From positions 335,336-397,003 of the forward strand of contig NW_019774725.1 of assembly GCF_001039355.2 (NCBI RefSeq): DNA of 61,668 bases, given 5' to 3'. Of this stretch, positions 49,901 to 59,689 are shown piece after piece (the stretch's first letter is position 1; every line of letters starts with the position of its first letter). Source of the DNA: Lingula anatina. Taxonomy: Eukaryota; Brachiopoda; Lingulata; Lingulida; Lingulidae. The notes beneath the pieces were generated by a model. It did not search any database. It was not told where the DNA came from and saw nothing but the letters and a program-made list of their open reading frames with translations. Made by a program: the position numbers and the translations under genes.

Positions 49901-51195
49901 TTGCATTATGTGGTATGTTTGACCCTCAAACGACTCATATACATGTATCTTAAAAAGTTTGTAAAATATCTTTATACAAAATTGCAATATCAAAATTTAC
50001 CTGGAGACATCTTAAAAAACAGTCTATCAAAGGACAGTAGGTCTTGCTCTAGGTAGCCCCCTCCTCTCACGTACAGCTTGCCTGGAGTCTTCGGTGTAGG
50101 ATGATAAAAATGATTGACATCAAATCTGTCATCTGGTAGTGGTCTGGTACAGTCAATGCCTTTAAGAAGCACCTTCCATACAAAAAGGAAAAATTAAGTT
50201 AAAAAGCTTAATTTAGTTCAGGCAAACTTATCGTCGTGTAGATCATCTATTTGCACTTTTCGAAACCCTGGACTAAATACATACTAGGCCAGTATCCGGG
50301 TATGCATTGTCATAATAAGTTGTATGTCCTACGTCTCCTATTCTCAGAAACACATCCCCCTGGACACAATTTCATGGGACTTTATACCCTGTGGACACCA
50401 ATTACGTAGTATGAGGCCAGATGCACCACTAACCATTGCTGTGACTCGATAATGATGTGGAGCATTTAACTCTTTCACAGATGATAATTTGGAAAATATG
50501 CAGACCATAATAACGCTTTTAATGGTTGTTGTTTGACTTAGATTCAGGCATGTATTTTTCTTTGCTTAATGGTGAAAATTCAATTAAAGAACTGAAGTCA
50601 TAATTAGGTTAGAAAAGTGTATCAAAAATTATTTAAACCCTTGTTTTCATTTATAAGTCGGAAAAGTAGGAACAAATCAAAGAAAAATGATTTAGAAATA
50701 ACCAGGAGCCGAGGTCCATTTACACGTGCCATAAAATTGTTTATTTGCCATCATGACCATGGTTTATATCATAGTTGTCAATAAATAGAAAAAAAAAATC
50801 GTGTAGTAAGAAGTCTCTGACGCCTTTGTTACATGTAGCAGTGCGTGCAAGGGCACTTAATTGCTGCAGGTGTTAATGAAAATAGCTCACTCCAGCAGTC
50901 GCGGCTCCCTATTTTGATGTCTATTATTGCACTTTTAATTTTCCCATATGTTGTAATTATTTTCAAAGGACAGTTAGAAGATATGATATTTCAAACTTTA
51001 CTCACTTTTTGGAACTATTGTTGCATATTAGAAACCTAGTTAATGCCTAAAAAAAAATACACATACCTCCCAAAAGTCCTTGACGTTATTAATTTCCCCT
51101 GGGAAACGACAGCCGATTCCAACGATTGCAATTTTCTTGTTTTCAGGTAGCCAATTAGGCTTTTGGCCTGGTTCTTTTTTGCGTCCTCGAGGCAT
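35508..51195 (-). CDS. PKS copy B: paralogous FAS-like type I polyketide synthase, KS interrupted by assembly gap
   Basis: Predicted join: 51195-51067, 50172-50001, 48679-48572, 45490-45380 (then about 875 bases missing at the N), 44219-43854, 41268-41175, 40912-35508. All present exons match copy A in length and phase except the last, which is 6 bases shorter (one residue missing near the pseudoER start and one in the DH). If the missing part matches copy A the protein has 2419 residues. All active-site motifs of AT, KR, ACP and TE are retained. The DH motif reads [10 protein letters not shown], with the conserved Gly changed to Ser. By eye about nine in ten residues match copy A. No stop or frameshift was seen in any present exon, so I call it a gene with a sequence gap rather than a pseudogene. 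Confidence 0.82.
41175..41268 (-). CDS. PKS B exon 6 (AT helical segment)
   Basis: 94 bases, acceptor CTCTATTCAG and donor CAAACTG|GTAAATA. Encodes [20 protein letters not shown] and the DLINQT end; differs from A by a Thr to Ile change and synonymous bases. Short exon found by its conserved position between exons 5 and 7. Confidence 0.83.
41634..43775. mobile_element. Decayed Tc1/mariner-like element with transposase relic (PKS B intron 5)
   Basis: Same ends as the copy A element. The plus-strand interior (about 42111-42878) keeps broken transposase-like pieces such as [12 protein letters not shown] and NLNQTEFF, similar to Tc1 core and SPDLNPIE regions, with many stops and frame breaks. 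A 632-bp TTAA element is nested at 42983-43614. Confidence 0.5.
42983..43614. mobile_element. TTAA-flanked element inside PKS B intron (absent in PKS A)
   Basis: 632 bases, TTAA at 42979-42982 and 43615-43618, ends AGTCATAATAACTCTTC / GAAGAGTTATTATTGCT. The matching place in PKS A (8201-8225) has a single TTAA (8210-8213) and no insert, so this insertion followed the gene duplication. It sits inside an older Tc1-like element. Confidence 0.8.
43854..44219 (-). CDS. PKS B exon 5 (KS-AT linker and AT N-terminus)
   Basis: 366 bases, acceptor TTGTAAACAG, donor AATCCAG|GTATG. Encodes [19 protein letters not shown] through [15 protein letters not shown] to FAKTIQ. Open throughout in the expected frame. 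Confidence 0.88.
44490..45378. repeat. Tandem ~340-bp intronic repeat, array 1
   Basis: Starts AAGGCAGCAAAGCTGTCAAA. Units share GTGACATGGTTTTCC, CAGTGCCCAAAATAGG and GGAACTTCAAAGTCACA (for example 44772 and 45110). Noncoding; the array runs into the gap. Confidence 0.7.
45379..45379. other. Scaffold gap (single N) inside PKS B KS exon
   Basis: Right of the N is KS exon 4 coding sequence; left is intron-type repeat. About 875 coding bases are expected here by comparison with copy A. Confidence 0.95.
45380..45490 (-). CDS. PKS B exon 4, first 111 bases only (KS core cut off at gap)
   Basis: Begins after acceptor GCTTTCAG with [18 protein letters not shown] and reaches the NSCMVSN segment, then hits the N at 45379. 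The base left of the N does not continue the exon: it reads poly-A and intron-like repeat. The KS active-site Cys and both His residues, encoded further along this exon in copy A, are therefore absent from the assembly. Substitutions versus copy A (SGRCD for SARSD) show it is a genuine paralog and not a duplicate read of A. Confidence 0.8.
45703..47170. repeat. ~340-bp intronic repeat, array 2
   Basis: Same family as array 1, again beginning CAAGGCAGCAAAGCTGTC, in the intron between exons 4 and 3 of PKS B. Interrupted by the CCCAGCAGGCA element at 46534-47058. Not present in the equivalent PKS A intron. Confidence 0.65.
46534..47058. mobile_element. 525-bp nonautonomous element with CCCAGCAGGCA ends
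   Basis: Perfect 11-bp inverted ends CCCAGCAGGCA / TGCCTGCTGGG, flanked by AT on both sides. Subterminal regions are rich in CAACGTTGA and TACAATGTTG motifs. It interrupts a unit of the surrounding ~340-bp repeat, which gives the empty site by comparison with 45269-45300. Confidence 0.7.
47505..48120. repeat. Four-copy tandem repeat, unit about 160-175 bp
   Basis: Units share GCATAACTT, TCATGCTGATTTTTGAACTT and CATCAGTTCTGTAAGTTTCA. The last copy runs into GCACAGCGACGACAGACGCAG, an end often seen on dispersed marine-invertebrate repeats. Confidence 0.65.
48572..48679 (-). CDS. PKS B exon 3 (KS MDPQ helix)
   Basis: 108 bases, same encoded residues as exon 3 of copy A. The donor is weaker than in A (TGCG|GTTCG rather than GCG|GTAGG). 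Only one copy of this exon is present here, in contrast to the doubled exon 3 in copy A. Confidence 0.82.
49424..49845 (+). mobile_element. Probable insertion with exon-like core (unit B only)
   Basis: Interrupts sequence that is continuous in unit A (about 15440-15465). Ends show inverted AGGGCAGAAACCAC / GTGGTTTCTCCCCT. Inside is a 110-base open stretch between TTTTTTTTTCAG and GCCG|GTAAGA that looks like an exon ([20 protein letters not shown]). Function unknown. Confidence 0.4.
50001..50172 (-). CDS. PKS B exon 2 (KS N-terminal region)
   Basis: 172 bases with acceptor ATGGAAG and donor TCTCCAG|GTAAA. Same encoded segment as 15564-15735, with a single change at the end (KMSP). Phase 0 in, phase 1 out. 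Confidence 0.88.
51067..51195 (-). CDS. PKS B exon 1 (start codon, KS N-terminus)
   Basis: 129 bases, [20 protein letters not shown] then [13 protein letters not shown]. Donor GGAG|GTATGT. Acceptor AG at 51199-51198 lies two bases upstream of the ATG, as in copy A. More amino-acid changes versus copy A before the KS fold than inside it. Confidence 0.88.
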
Positions 51196-51197
51196 AT

Positions 51198-51199
51198 CT
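51198..51199 (-). promoter_or_regulatory. Splice acceptor of the 5' UTR intron, PKS B
   Basis: Minus-strand TTTTTCTGTAG immediately before ATATGCC, with the start codon two bases into the exon. Same arrangement as copy A. Confidence 0.65.
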
Positions 51200-51229
51200 A
51201 CAGAAAAATTAAACATAATTAAGCAGAAT

Positions 51230-52650
51230 GTCACGTCCCACGCAAGTTCTTCTCACGAAATTTCGAGTTCTCAGACAGCCCGTAAGCACGTACGGAGGAT
51301 ATTGGACATGTCCAAAAGATTCTACGAATAATCTGCGAACAGCAAGGCCGCAAGCGTAACTTGCTCTATTCGTAAAGAGTTTGCAAGTGAGACGTGCGTG
51401 GTCCAAGAGGCATATCGCAAACAATGAAGGAGCAAGTGCCTTTTGTGTTGAGCACTCCCACGCCTGCAATATAAAAGGTGCTCACGACGCACGCTCGTGT
51501 CTCGAAAATGAACGTCGATTGTGCAACGTGTACAACAATTTTCAAAAACTTCAAAAACTTATAATGTGACTCCAAAAGGCAAGAGAAAGAAGCTTAGAGA
51601 ACAGAAAAAAGGGAGGAGGAAGAAGAAAGAAGGGGAGCACAAGACTCAAAACTGACGTACGCGGTCAGTACGCTATTACAAGTGTGTGAGGCAAGTGTGA
51701 AGCAAAAGGAAATTACTTTCGCCGTGCGTAGCATTCTCTTTGTAAGTGGTGAGTGCTTGCCACGTACACAGGTAGCAAAACTAAAGCCCCCTTTACACTG
51801 GGCGTCGTCCTTTCTGCATCCCGTTGTACGGCCCTGTTTGGGAGTTAAAAAACAATAAAATTTTACGTGTCGACAACTGGCCGACCACTCAGTATTCATT
51901 TTGCAACTAAAGCGATACCAGTTTCATGGTCGCACAAAGGACGCAGAAAGGACGCCGTCCAGTGTAAAGGGGGTTTAACTCAAGAAATGGATACAATTTT
52001 CCCTTCCCTCGCACCGTGCAATTAGCGTCCCTCTTTGCAATGACATCGTAAGGCAGACTTGCGCCTTTCCATTAAAACCTTTCCTGTAGCTCTACGGACT
52101 ACACGGCCTCCACTACACCCAAACTTCGTAGGAGACGTGGGGTCTTAAAATTCGTGCGGACGGTTGTGACCGAGGCTTAAATGTTGAATAGCCAGGCAAT
52201 GTTTATGCCACTTTCTCTGAGGGCAAGAATCCCATAGTATTAGTAAGCTGCGTTGCTTAGCAGTCAAACCACATCTTCTCTAAGATACCTGTCTAATTTC
52301 AGGGCGATCCCTTTGTTGCTTCTTGAAAAACACGTACTCCAAAGATTGACCAAACCCATGTAATGCGTTTTTATACAAAGACAGAAATTGCCGAAAAGAC
52401 CACCTCTCACATTTCTGACCACAGAACATGCAACTGCATGCATCAATTATTTCAAGTGTTTTGTGGTAATAAGGCAACACACCTGGCTACACAGGGAGTG
52501 GCACCTCAGTTTCAGATTTAAAATAAATGTTTTGTAGAAAATTTACTCGTAAAAAAATAATATTCCATATAATGTATTAACTCTGTAATGTTAACACAGA
52601 GGGGGTAATATATTCGTTCAACTTGTTGTCACACAAGCATTTTTGTTTTC
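51230..52650. other. PKS B 5' intron, insertion-rich, not in unit A
   Basis: More CpG-rich than the rest (for example GTACGCGG, CACGTACG). Contains the 191-bp MITE at 51785-51975. The remaining sequence is unlike the PKS A intron and I do not recognise it. Confidence 0.45.
51785..51975. mobile_element. Short PIF/Harbinger-like MITE, 191 bp
   Basis: TAA at 51782-51784 and 51976-51978; long inverted ends (over 30 bases) including CCCCCTTTACACTGG and GTCCTTTCTGC. Lies in the 5' UTR intron of PKS B. Confidence 0.75.
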
Positions 52651-52656
52651 CTTTAA

Positions 52657-52997
52657 AGGGATAATAACTCTTCGTATGAGATCTATATTTCACAATAAAA
52701 ACATTGTGAATAACTCATAGAAATATAATATATTCTGTTTTACGACAAAAACAGCAGTTATAGCTATTATTCTGATATCTGAGCTTGTCTTTAGATCACG
52801 TGACCTCCATTGATGGCTATACTCTGTTATTATCTCTTTTAAGAGATTTTAACAAAAAAACGAAACCTTTTAGAAAAAAACCAGGGACTAACTTTGAATG
52901 TAAAAATGGATTCATTAACCATTGGTAAGTATGGGAAAATTGTTGTTTACTCCAGGAAAATTCATTTTTTTGGCCAAAACGAAGAGTTATTATCCCT
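52657..52997. mobile_element. TTAA-flanked MITE, best-preserved copy
   Basis: 341 bases, TTAA at 52653-52656 and 52998-53001, perfect inverted ends AGGGATAATAACTCTTCG / CGAAGAGTTATTATCCCT. No coding capacity. Confidence 0.8.
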
Positions 52998-53011
52998 TTA
53001 ATTTATAGCGT

Positions 53012-53255
53012 ATTTCGGAATTCAACTACAGCAATTGGTACATGAGGCATTTTATTTTTGAAAGTTTTTTTGCTGGTCAGAGCCATTTCTGACGATCTTG
53101 AAGCACTGATAAGCATTCTTTAATCCACCTCTGCCAAAATTGCTCTGCAAGTAACTGTGCGTGTATCCACTGTTCATTATATTGATCATGCTCTGTGAAA
53201 TTGTCAGCGAACAAGCAGGGATTCGAATGCAGCAACAGTAGTTGGTTTGACTGCT
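53012..53255 (-). mobile_element. BEL/Pao 3' fragment
   Basis: Close match to 17030-17250, the tail of the BEL/Pao relic, including the QYNEQW-coding stretch, plus about 40 bases absent from that copy. Starts at the right edge of the TTAA MITE at 52657-52997. Confidence 0.65.
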
Positions 53256-53661
53256 GGGAACTGTAGTAGGCTTGTTAATGGGTCAAACGCTGCATTTTAT
53301 AGTACAAATGTATAACTTGGCATGAATGTTCCTTGGGCCAAAAGATTTTTTTATGCGTAGAGACACCCTCTATCGAAGTATAAATTAGCATAGATTAGGC
53401 AAATTAGGTACCAAAATATATAACATTTCATATTTCCATCAATTTTTGGCCTAGGAACATACAGACTTGACATTTAATTTGGAATATTTTTTCCAAATCA
53501 TTTTTCATCAATTCTTTCCTATTTTGCTGACTGATTAATGAAAACAAGGCTTAAAATCGTGTTTTAATAAATTTGAATTATCTCTTTGATGTCATTTTGA
53601 CATCAGTTCATTAATGGAATTCGCCAGAGAAGCAAACAAAAACACATTGCCTATTCTATGT

Positions 53662-54229
53662 GTAACCCTCAAGTTAAAGGTATTTCTATCCCTCGTGAGG
53701 TTCGTGAAGGCTTTGGTGTCGTGCGCCTTCGCCGGAGACGGACTCAAAACGCAACAACCGAGATGGTTACTCTGATCGTTTATTATGCAGGTTAGAGGCG
53801 GCCTGAGCGTCGGCCTTACAGTCGCTCGCTGATCTAGGGACTCTGTCGGCTTCGTATGTCCTTTCTCCCTCTCAATCTGTCTTATCCAGCAATGAGACGA
53901 CCTTTTATACTTGATGGGGGAGAGCTCGTTAAAGTTTCATCAGACTTCGATACGTTTGATGTCGTAAAGACCGCTAAACTATTGGCGACTGTGTGTCTGC
54001 CAAAACGTCCTTTCTGGACATTTCTCCTTGATACTCTTTAAGATATCTTAGCGATTACGATCATCAAATCGATATCTGAGCCTGATTATCCTTTAAGGAG
54101 CCGACCCTACCGTTTCCCTAACACAACTACTATTGTTCTTTGTCGGTGGCCTTTGATAAGGATCCACCATCATTAACCTTTTGTCGGTGAGTCCTGATAT
54201 GGTTTACGACATCGACATGTAACTCTGCA
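53662..54229. repeat. Possible solo LTR (low confidence)
   Basis: Block starts TGTAACC and ends CTGCA before TTGGTGACACTGGG, which could be a primer-binding site. It is more GC-rich than its surroundings and absent from the matching part of unit A. No second LTR or coding piece is visible. Confidence 0.25.
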
Positions 54230-54689
54230 TTGGTGACACTGGGATTCTGCACAATTACTTTTTTGAGAAATTGGTGATTAATGAACAGTTGATCGCCAAA
54301 AGGAACTCAAACGGAAAAAGTTCAACAAAAATACCGTTACTTGAATTTAAAATATGAAATAATGATAATTATAATAAAAACACTAATGGTCTGGTTGAAT
54401 GTTGCATCTGTCTTACTTGTTGAAACCATACTGAAACCTTATTGAAATCACGGATGTAGTTCTGTTGGAAAATTCAATCATTTTATAAAGAGTGTATATT
54501 TTTGTAAAAAAAAATAGAGTGATGTGTATTACACGATATTTTTAGGTTTGACCTTGTATACTCGGCCTCTGTTGAGAAACTTGTGTTAACATATTTGTTT
54601 AACTTCAATGGGCAAATTTCGTTCGTTTACTGGACTATAATACTAACTCCGTCCTCAGTACGAAATTAAAGGTCCCTAAAGAACAGCTT

Positions 54690-55560
54690 GAAGAAATGGT
54701 TCCGCACCTGTGAAACAAGTTACTACCTTTTTTGTGTTTGAAACTCGACTCTCAAAGAGAATCATTCTACGTACAAGCTTGATCCAATGTTGACAGCGCT
54801 CATGGTTCAGATACTCCCTGCTGTCATCAACCTGATAACGCACATCATCAAGGTTCAGATACTCCCTGCTGTCATCAACCTGATAACGCACATCATCAAC
54901 ACTAGCTTTGCATCTGTTTCTTTCCCTGATCAACTCAAGAAAGCTGTGGTTCAACCCCTACTAAAAAGCCATCTCTAGACATTGATACATTGCTAAGAAT
55001 AAAAGGTGATCTCCTGTGTGGAGTCGATGAACACTCAATGATTCTTTTAGTCTTATTAAGACCTATCTGCAGCTTTACAAACATAGTTTAGTAATTTACT
55101 GTATGTGCTTTTATGTGAAAATCCCTATGTTCTATCTAGAATACTCTTAAATTTTTGTCGTTAAGCTCTGTAATTTTTATTTATCAATTCCTAATAATTT
55201 ATTTCTTAAGTAATTGTTTCATGTATATGTAAAGTCTTCTGAACATGTTATATTAGATTTTAGACTCAAAATAAATTTATCATCATTATTTCTATTACGA
55301 TCACGCAATATTTTTACTGGTTTTATTTTGCGCTTGCCAAGGCTAACATTTACGTCACGACCTGATTTCATAATATTTAGCGACCTAGAATAAAAAACAA
55401 AATAGGGCGGCGCCCATTAAATTTAGCGATTGTGAAAGTTCCAGTTGAAGGCTTTTTATAGGAAAAAGGCTAGAAAGGGATTTTATTAAGCTGACAGATA
55501 CTCAATCGTTGGAGTAAATGAAGCAACAGGAAAATAGACTAAAGTAAATAAGGGTTGAAT
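54690..55560. repeat. Upstream conserved block, copy 3 (interrupted by LINE fragment)
   Basis: Counterpart of 20545-20880 in unit B, split by the LINE insertion at 54772-55295. Confidence 0.5.
54772..55295 (+). mobile_element. LINE fragment (CR1/L2-type reverse transcriptase), 5' truncated
   Basis: Flanked by TACG (54768-54771, 55296-55299); unit A has the uninterrupted site near 20608. Encodes ILPAVINLITHIINTSFASV and FPDQLKKAVVQPLLKS, typical of the region before the RT fingers in CR1-like LINEs, then a stop. The 3' end is a TTTATCATCATTATT tail, as in L2/CR1 elements. A 48-bp unit is repeated twice at 54804-54899. Confidence 0.65.
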
Positions 55561-56275
55561 GTGACTTATTGCTGCCCAAAACCATTTACCTACTATATGC
55601 AATGGCGATAGAATGAACGATGGAATTCATGTTTATTGACCTGTTTTAGCTTTGACATGTCCGTCATCCAGTAAAATAACGGTAATAGAACAATGAAACA
55701 TATTCAAAGCTTTTAATACCCTTTCTAACACGAAAACGTTGCTTAGATTGCACATAAACTGATTAGACTAAAATTAACAAATTCACATTCATAAAATATT
55801 TACATAAAATAGAATGTATACATTAAGATCAAAATGAGTTCGCAAATAAATAAATAAAGCACAAACCTCTAAATGTTTGATAAAAGAAACGGGGATAAAA
55901 AAAGAATATACAATAAACACCAAGATGAGTTTAAAAAAAAACGAACACAGACCACTTAAATGTTGATACAGAAAAGGGATAAAGGTGTTTTTAAAACGTT
56001 TTGGTTTCTGAATTTTGGTCACTAAAATTTGATTGGCTATGCCTTAGTTTTCTATTCTGTTTGCAGGTTAAAAGGCAATTCAGCTGGTCTTTGACGTATT
56101 TCATTTCCCCGAAGAATGAGTTGCAGAGTTCTATGATATCCCTGAACAAAATTTGATGGGGGCAGTTTCCCACGTTTAAGTTGGCACAGAGAATACCATC
56201 TTTTACATGCTGTTTTATAGAAAATTTAACAGGTTCAGACCATTTATCTGTAAGACTTTAAGTTATAAAACTTAC

Positions 56276-56425
56276 CTTGAGTTTGACTGATTCAGATACG
56301 GCTACGATTAACCAAGCCCGTCTGTCTGAGGTGAAGTTAGTAAACAGGTTTTTATAAAAAAGTGACAAGCTGGAAGTAGAAAACAGGTTTTTATAAAAGA
56401 ATTTTAAATAGCCGACTAGGAGTAA
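56276..56425 (-). promoter_or_regulatory. Candidate noncoding first exon and promoter region, PKS B
   Basis: Counterpart of 22778-22930. Minus-strand donor AACTCAAG|GTAAGTTTT at 56275; inverted CCAAT at 56451-56455 and CACGTG at 56482-56487 lie upstream. The distance to the ATG exon is about 5.1 kb (6.6 kb in copy A). The start site is not determined. Confidence 0.35.
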
Positions 56426-56791
56426 CGTTATAAAAATATCTGAGGCTCAGCCAATGACGAAAAAGTTTCAAACTGGAATACCACGTGAACTTGGAGTGAG
56501 GGAAAACAATACCCCTTCCTGACATAGTCCTTTCAGCAGTGTGACCAAAATTTTGAACAGCTCAAAACTTTTGTCCCAATTTCACGATCTCTGAAGAATA
56601 AAACAAGCAACTGTGTCCTGCCACCATTTCGTCAAGCTAATCATGGATGCAACTGAGTTGAAGATTTTTTTAATGGCTCAAAAGCAAAAAAAACATCAAG
56701 CAGCAAAAAATAATGGTTTGCGCCATTGGCCGTAACGATTTTTTTTTCAGTTGTTAAAAACCCGGCGACTCCTCTAAAGTAAACGCAAGCT

Positions 56792-57840
56792 ATATACAGA
56801 CTTGACATTTAATATGGAATATTTCAGTTTCGAAGGTATGCCTAGGTAAATGTGCGTTCTTTTTTCAAAAAACTCAAATCTCATATATGATATGTGAATG
56901 GAGAAGTGTGTAGCCAGGTGCATCGCTTCCAATTAACTGAATACCAGGTTTGTTGCGCTGCTGAATTATGTAATATGCAGTGATTTAATTGGGTAGAGCT
57001 CCTTTGGGCAGGTCAAAGCTTGGCTTTGGCAAAGCATGGTTCTGTCAAAAAAGTATCCATATGTCGGCAACTACTGCATAGAGTAATTTGAAATTTTGCA
57101 TGCAAGTGGTCGGTTTTGCAGTTTGAATAATGAGCTATGCAGTGCTTTACAAATTTGTTAATCTGTGGCAGAATGGCGCGAAAAAGACAGACATTGCCAG
57201 AGAGATAATTGCGCCAAACGAAACGGTCCGCACAGTTTTACAGAGTAATGCCCAGACTGATGTACCTACACAGAGGCCACACCCAATGTATTGAAATCTT
57301 ACCACCAGGGTACAGGACCCACTGTCGGGATATGCTGTTGCAACTAAACAAAAACCACCCAGTCCGTTCAGAATGAGGGGTCAATTGCCACCAAAACGCA
57401 TTTTTCAAGGCCCTTAGCGAACACCAACCTGGTTTTAGCAGTTTAGAATACCAGACGACCTCCGAGGAACCCACTGTAAACAGCAAACCATCGTTGTATG
57501 TTTCTCTAATGAATTGGGGACCTTGACCGTTTCTGGGTTGAACACTGAAACCTCGTGGCTTTCTTTATTGAGGTCAGATTTCATCTGTACCGCTCAACTA
57601 GTCAAAACAGATTTTATAGACATCCAGAAGAGGTTAACGACGAAGCGTGTGCCTCGTCTAAAGTGACTAAGGTCATTAACAGCGTCAGTATATGGAGTTG
57701 ATGCCACATTGGTGCCAAAACACCGATGGTAGTCATCGACGAAAACCTGAACCAAATCAAATAAAGAAATAATCTGGGAACCACTAGACCATTGATAGGG
57801 GGCACCTTAGGAACAATTTTAGGTTGCACGGTGAGATTGC
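56792..57840 (+). mobile_element. Decayed Tc1/mariner-like transposon with transposase relic
   Basis: Begins at a TA in sequence that continues uninterrupted in unit A (CGCAAGCTA near 23865), with the same left end as 7636 and 41634. A helix-turn-helix-like stretch KKTDIAREIIAPNETVRTVL is readable at about 57180-57240, followed by many stops. Right end not located. Confidence 0.5.
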
Positions 57841-58261
57841 CGGTTCACACAGAGCACTTTTAATAGCAGATTACTTACAGAACCAAGGGAATGAGCAGCT
57901 ACCTATTATACAGATTGATTCACAAGTGACTTGAACAGATTGTTTCAAAAGGACAAGTCGTTTCCATTTGAAACAGTGGCACCCAATAAACACGTTTTAC
58001 TATACAGAGCTAACATTTAAAAAGTAATCCCATTGGTTTTGCGCTTATTTTCTGCTATATTGGTACCATATGTATCGGTCTGGTATCTTCTGGTATCTTA
58101 ATGATCAAGAACATCTAGGAGATTGCTGATTAAATAATACATAACCTTGAAAACAGAGGAACTTGCATCAATGTTTGTGCACGCTAATATTTCTTTAATG
58201 TGTCTCATAATACAATAAAACATTTCCATTGTAACGTAGGAACATTGAGAATAAAATTGGA

Positions 58262-58440
58262 TTCATTTGACTCTCTAGTCAGAGTCCAGCACCCCTTGAC
58301 CCTCATGCAGTTAATTAGATTACTATATAAGGGTCAAATTACCCCACTAGCAGAGTCTTTAGACACTCTTATCAGAGTCAATCACCCCCTGGCCTTCATG
58401 GAGTCAATCTGACTCTAAAATCAGAGTCAAGTTACCGGGG
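58262..58440. repeat. Two-copy tandem repeat
   Basis: Units share CAGAGTC, CACCCCxTGxCCxTCATG and TCAAxTTACC, roughly 100 bases apart. Noncoding. Confidence 0.45.
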
Positions 58441-58786
58441 GCCAGTGTCTGGCTGGCCCTTTCACCGACTCTTTTCGCTCGCTGGACAGTAACTGAGTAA
58501 GCCTCGTTTCAGTACTTGTGATGGCAGTGAGCAGTCGGCGAGGAGAGAACAGTTTTCATCATCCTTTGACAGTATGAATATTACATTATTGGCCATAGTT
58601 GGTTAAATGCATGAACAAGTTCTGTGTGTTTCTGCATGCAGAACTCGTGCACTTATTACTGGCCCGGGCTTTCAGTTGCCCACACCCTTTATGTGATATG
58701 TTGCTATACAGGTCAGCAAATTTTGTTTCCAGATTGTAGGTTTGACCCGCCAATGCATTTCACTGGGGAGGTTTGCTCACTCATTG

Positions 58787-58831
<45 letters not shown>

Positions 58832-58844
58832 TGTGTGTGTGTGT
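58787..58844. repeat. TA/GT compound microsatellite
   Basis: TA units followed by about 22 GT units with one interruption. Confidence 0.9.
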
Positions 58845-58904
58845 CATGCTTTTTATTACCAGATATACAGAATGTTTGTTATTGTTATTTGCAAACCAAT
58901 TGCG

Positions 58905-59035
58905 ACCGGATGGCCTTGTGGTTAGAGTGTCAGCCTTTGGAGCGGTAGGACGTGGGTTGAAACACGACCGGGGACATATCAGTCTTTAATAAACGGTACC
59001 TACTGTCTCACCCCTTGGCACTGTTGTTGTTGTTT
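58905..59035 (+). mobile_element. tRNA-derived SINE
   Basis: A-box-like TGGCCTTGTGGTTAGAGTG (from 58911) and B-box-like GTGGGTTGAAACACG spaced as in a pol III tRNA promoter, followed by a short unrelated tail. The clover-leaf arms do not pair well enough for a real tRNA. Confidence 0.6.
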
Positions 59036-59054
59036 TCATAATGAGCCAAGGAGT

Positions 59055-59097
59055 CTTTTGTAGAGATAAATCAAGGGATGATTTATCTCTACAAAAG
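59055..59097. repeat. 19-bp inverted repeat
   Basis: CTTTTGTAGAGATAAATCA, 5-base spacer, exact reverse complement. Nearby 59234-59260 and 59445-59472 form another inverted pair (GTGACACTTCCATTGTCC), bracketing an AC microsatellite. Confidence 0.6.
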
Positions 59098-59338
59098 ATG
59101 AAGGGATGTGTGAATGCAGTCAATTGTGACCTTCCTGTGGGGTCTGGGATGTGCTTATTTAAAATAGGCCTATTAAAGATGCATACAAAGTCATTTTTGC
59201 CACAAAAACCAACCAAATACCAGCATATATATACACAATGGACAATAGAAGTGTCACCACTACTGAACCATTTCTTTGGGGAGATAAATGACTGTGGAAT
59301 GATACGCTCCTGGTATCATTTTATTAACATCAAATTTC

Positions 59339-59365
59339 ACACACACACACACACACACACACAAA
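59339..59365. repeat. AC microsatellite
   Basis: About 13 AC units between the arms of an inverted repeat. Confidence 0.9.
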
Positions 59366-59689
59366 TTGTAGACCAGGCATTATAACTACTCAAGATCTGC
59401 CTACTTTGATTACTTGATTATTATTTGATTACTCTGATTCAGGGGGTGACACTTCCATTGTCCATTGTGTGTAGTTTCAAACAGTATAATTTAGAGAATT
59501 GCCAAAATACACTGTTTAACCGAAAATGATATTTGAATGGATTTTTCTGCTAGCTTACTATCCTGTATATACAGGAGACAAAAAAAAAAGTAGATCACAT
59601 AAGTAGGTTTAATTTCTGACCAAAATTTTAAAGAAAGGGGCGGTCTAAATGTTTTATGGCTGTAAAAAACCAGCTGTAGACAAGTTACT

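Noticed and set aside
35508-51195. PKS B as a pseudogene
   Set aside because: No stop or frameshift in any present exon and all splice sites kept; the only loss coincides with an N.
51209-51469. Overlapping ORFs in the CpG-richer part of the PKS B 5' intron
   Set aside because: ORFs on both strands in the same place with no domain or splice support; composition alone explains them.
58905-58982. A true tRNA gene
   Set aside because: Only the A- and B-box-like segments resemble tRNA; arms do not pair, and the B box has TTGAAAC in place of TTCGAAT. A SINE fits better.
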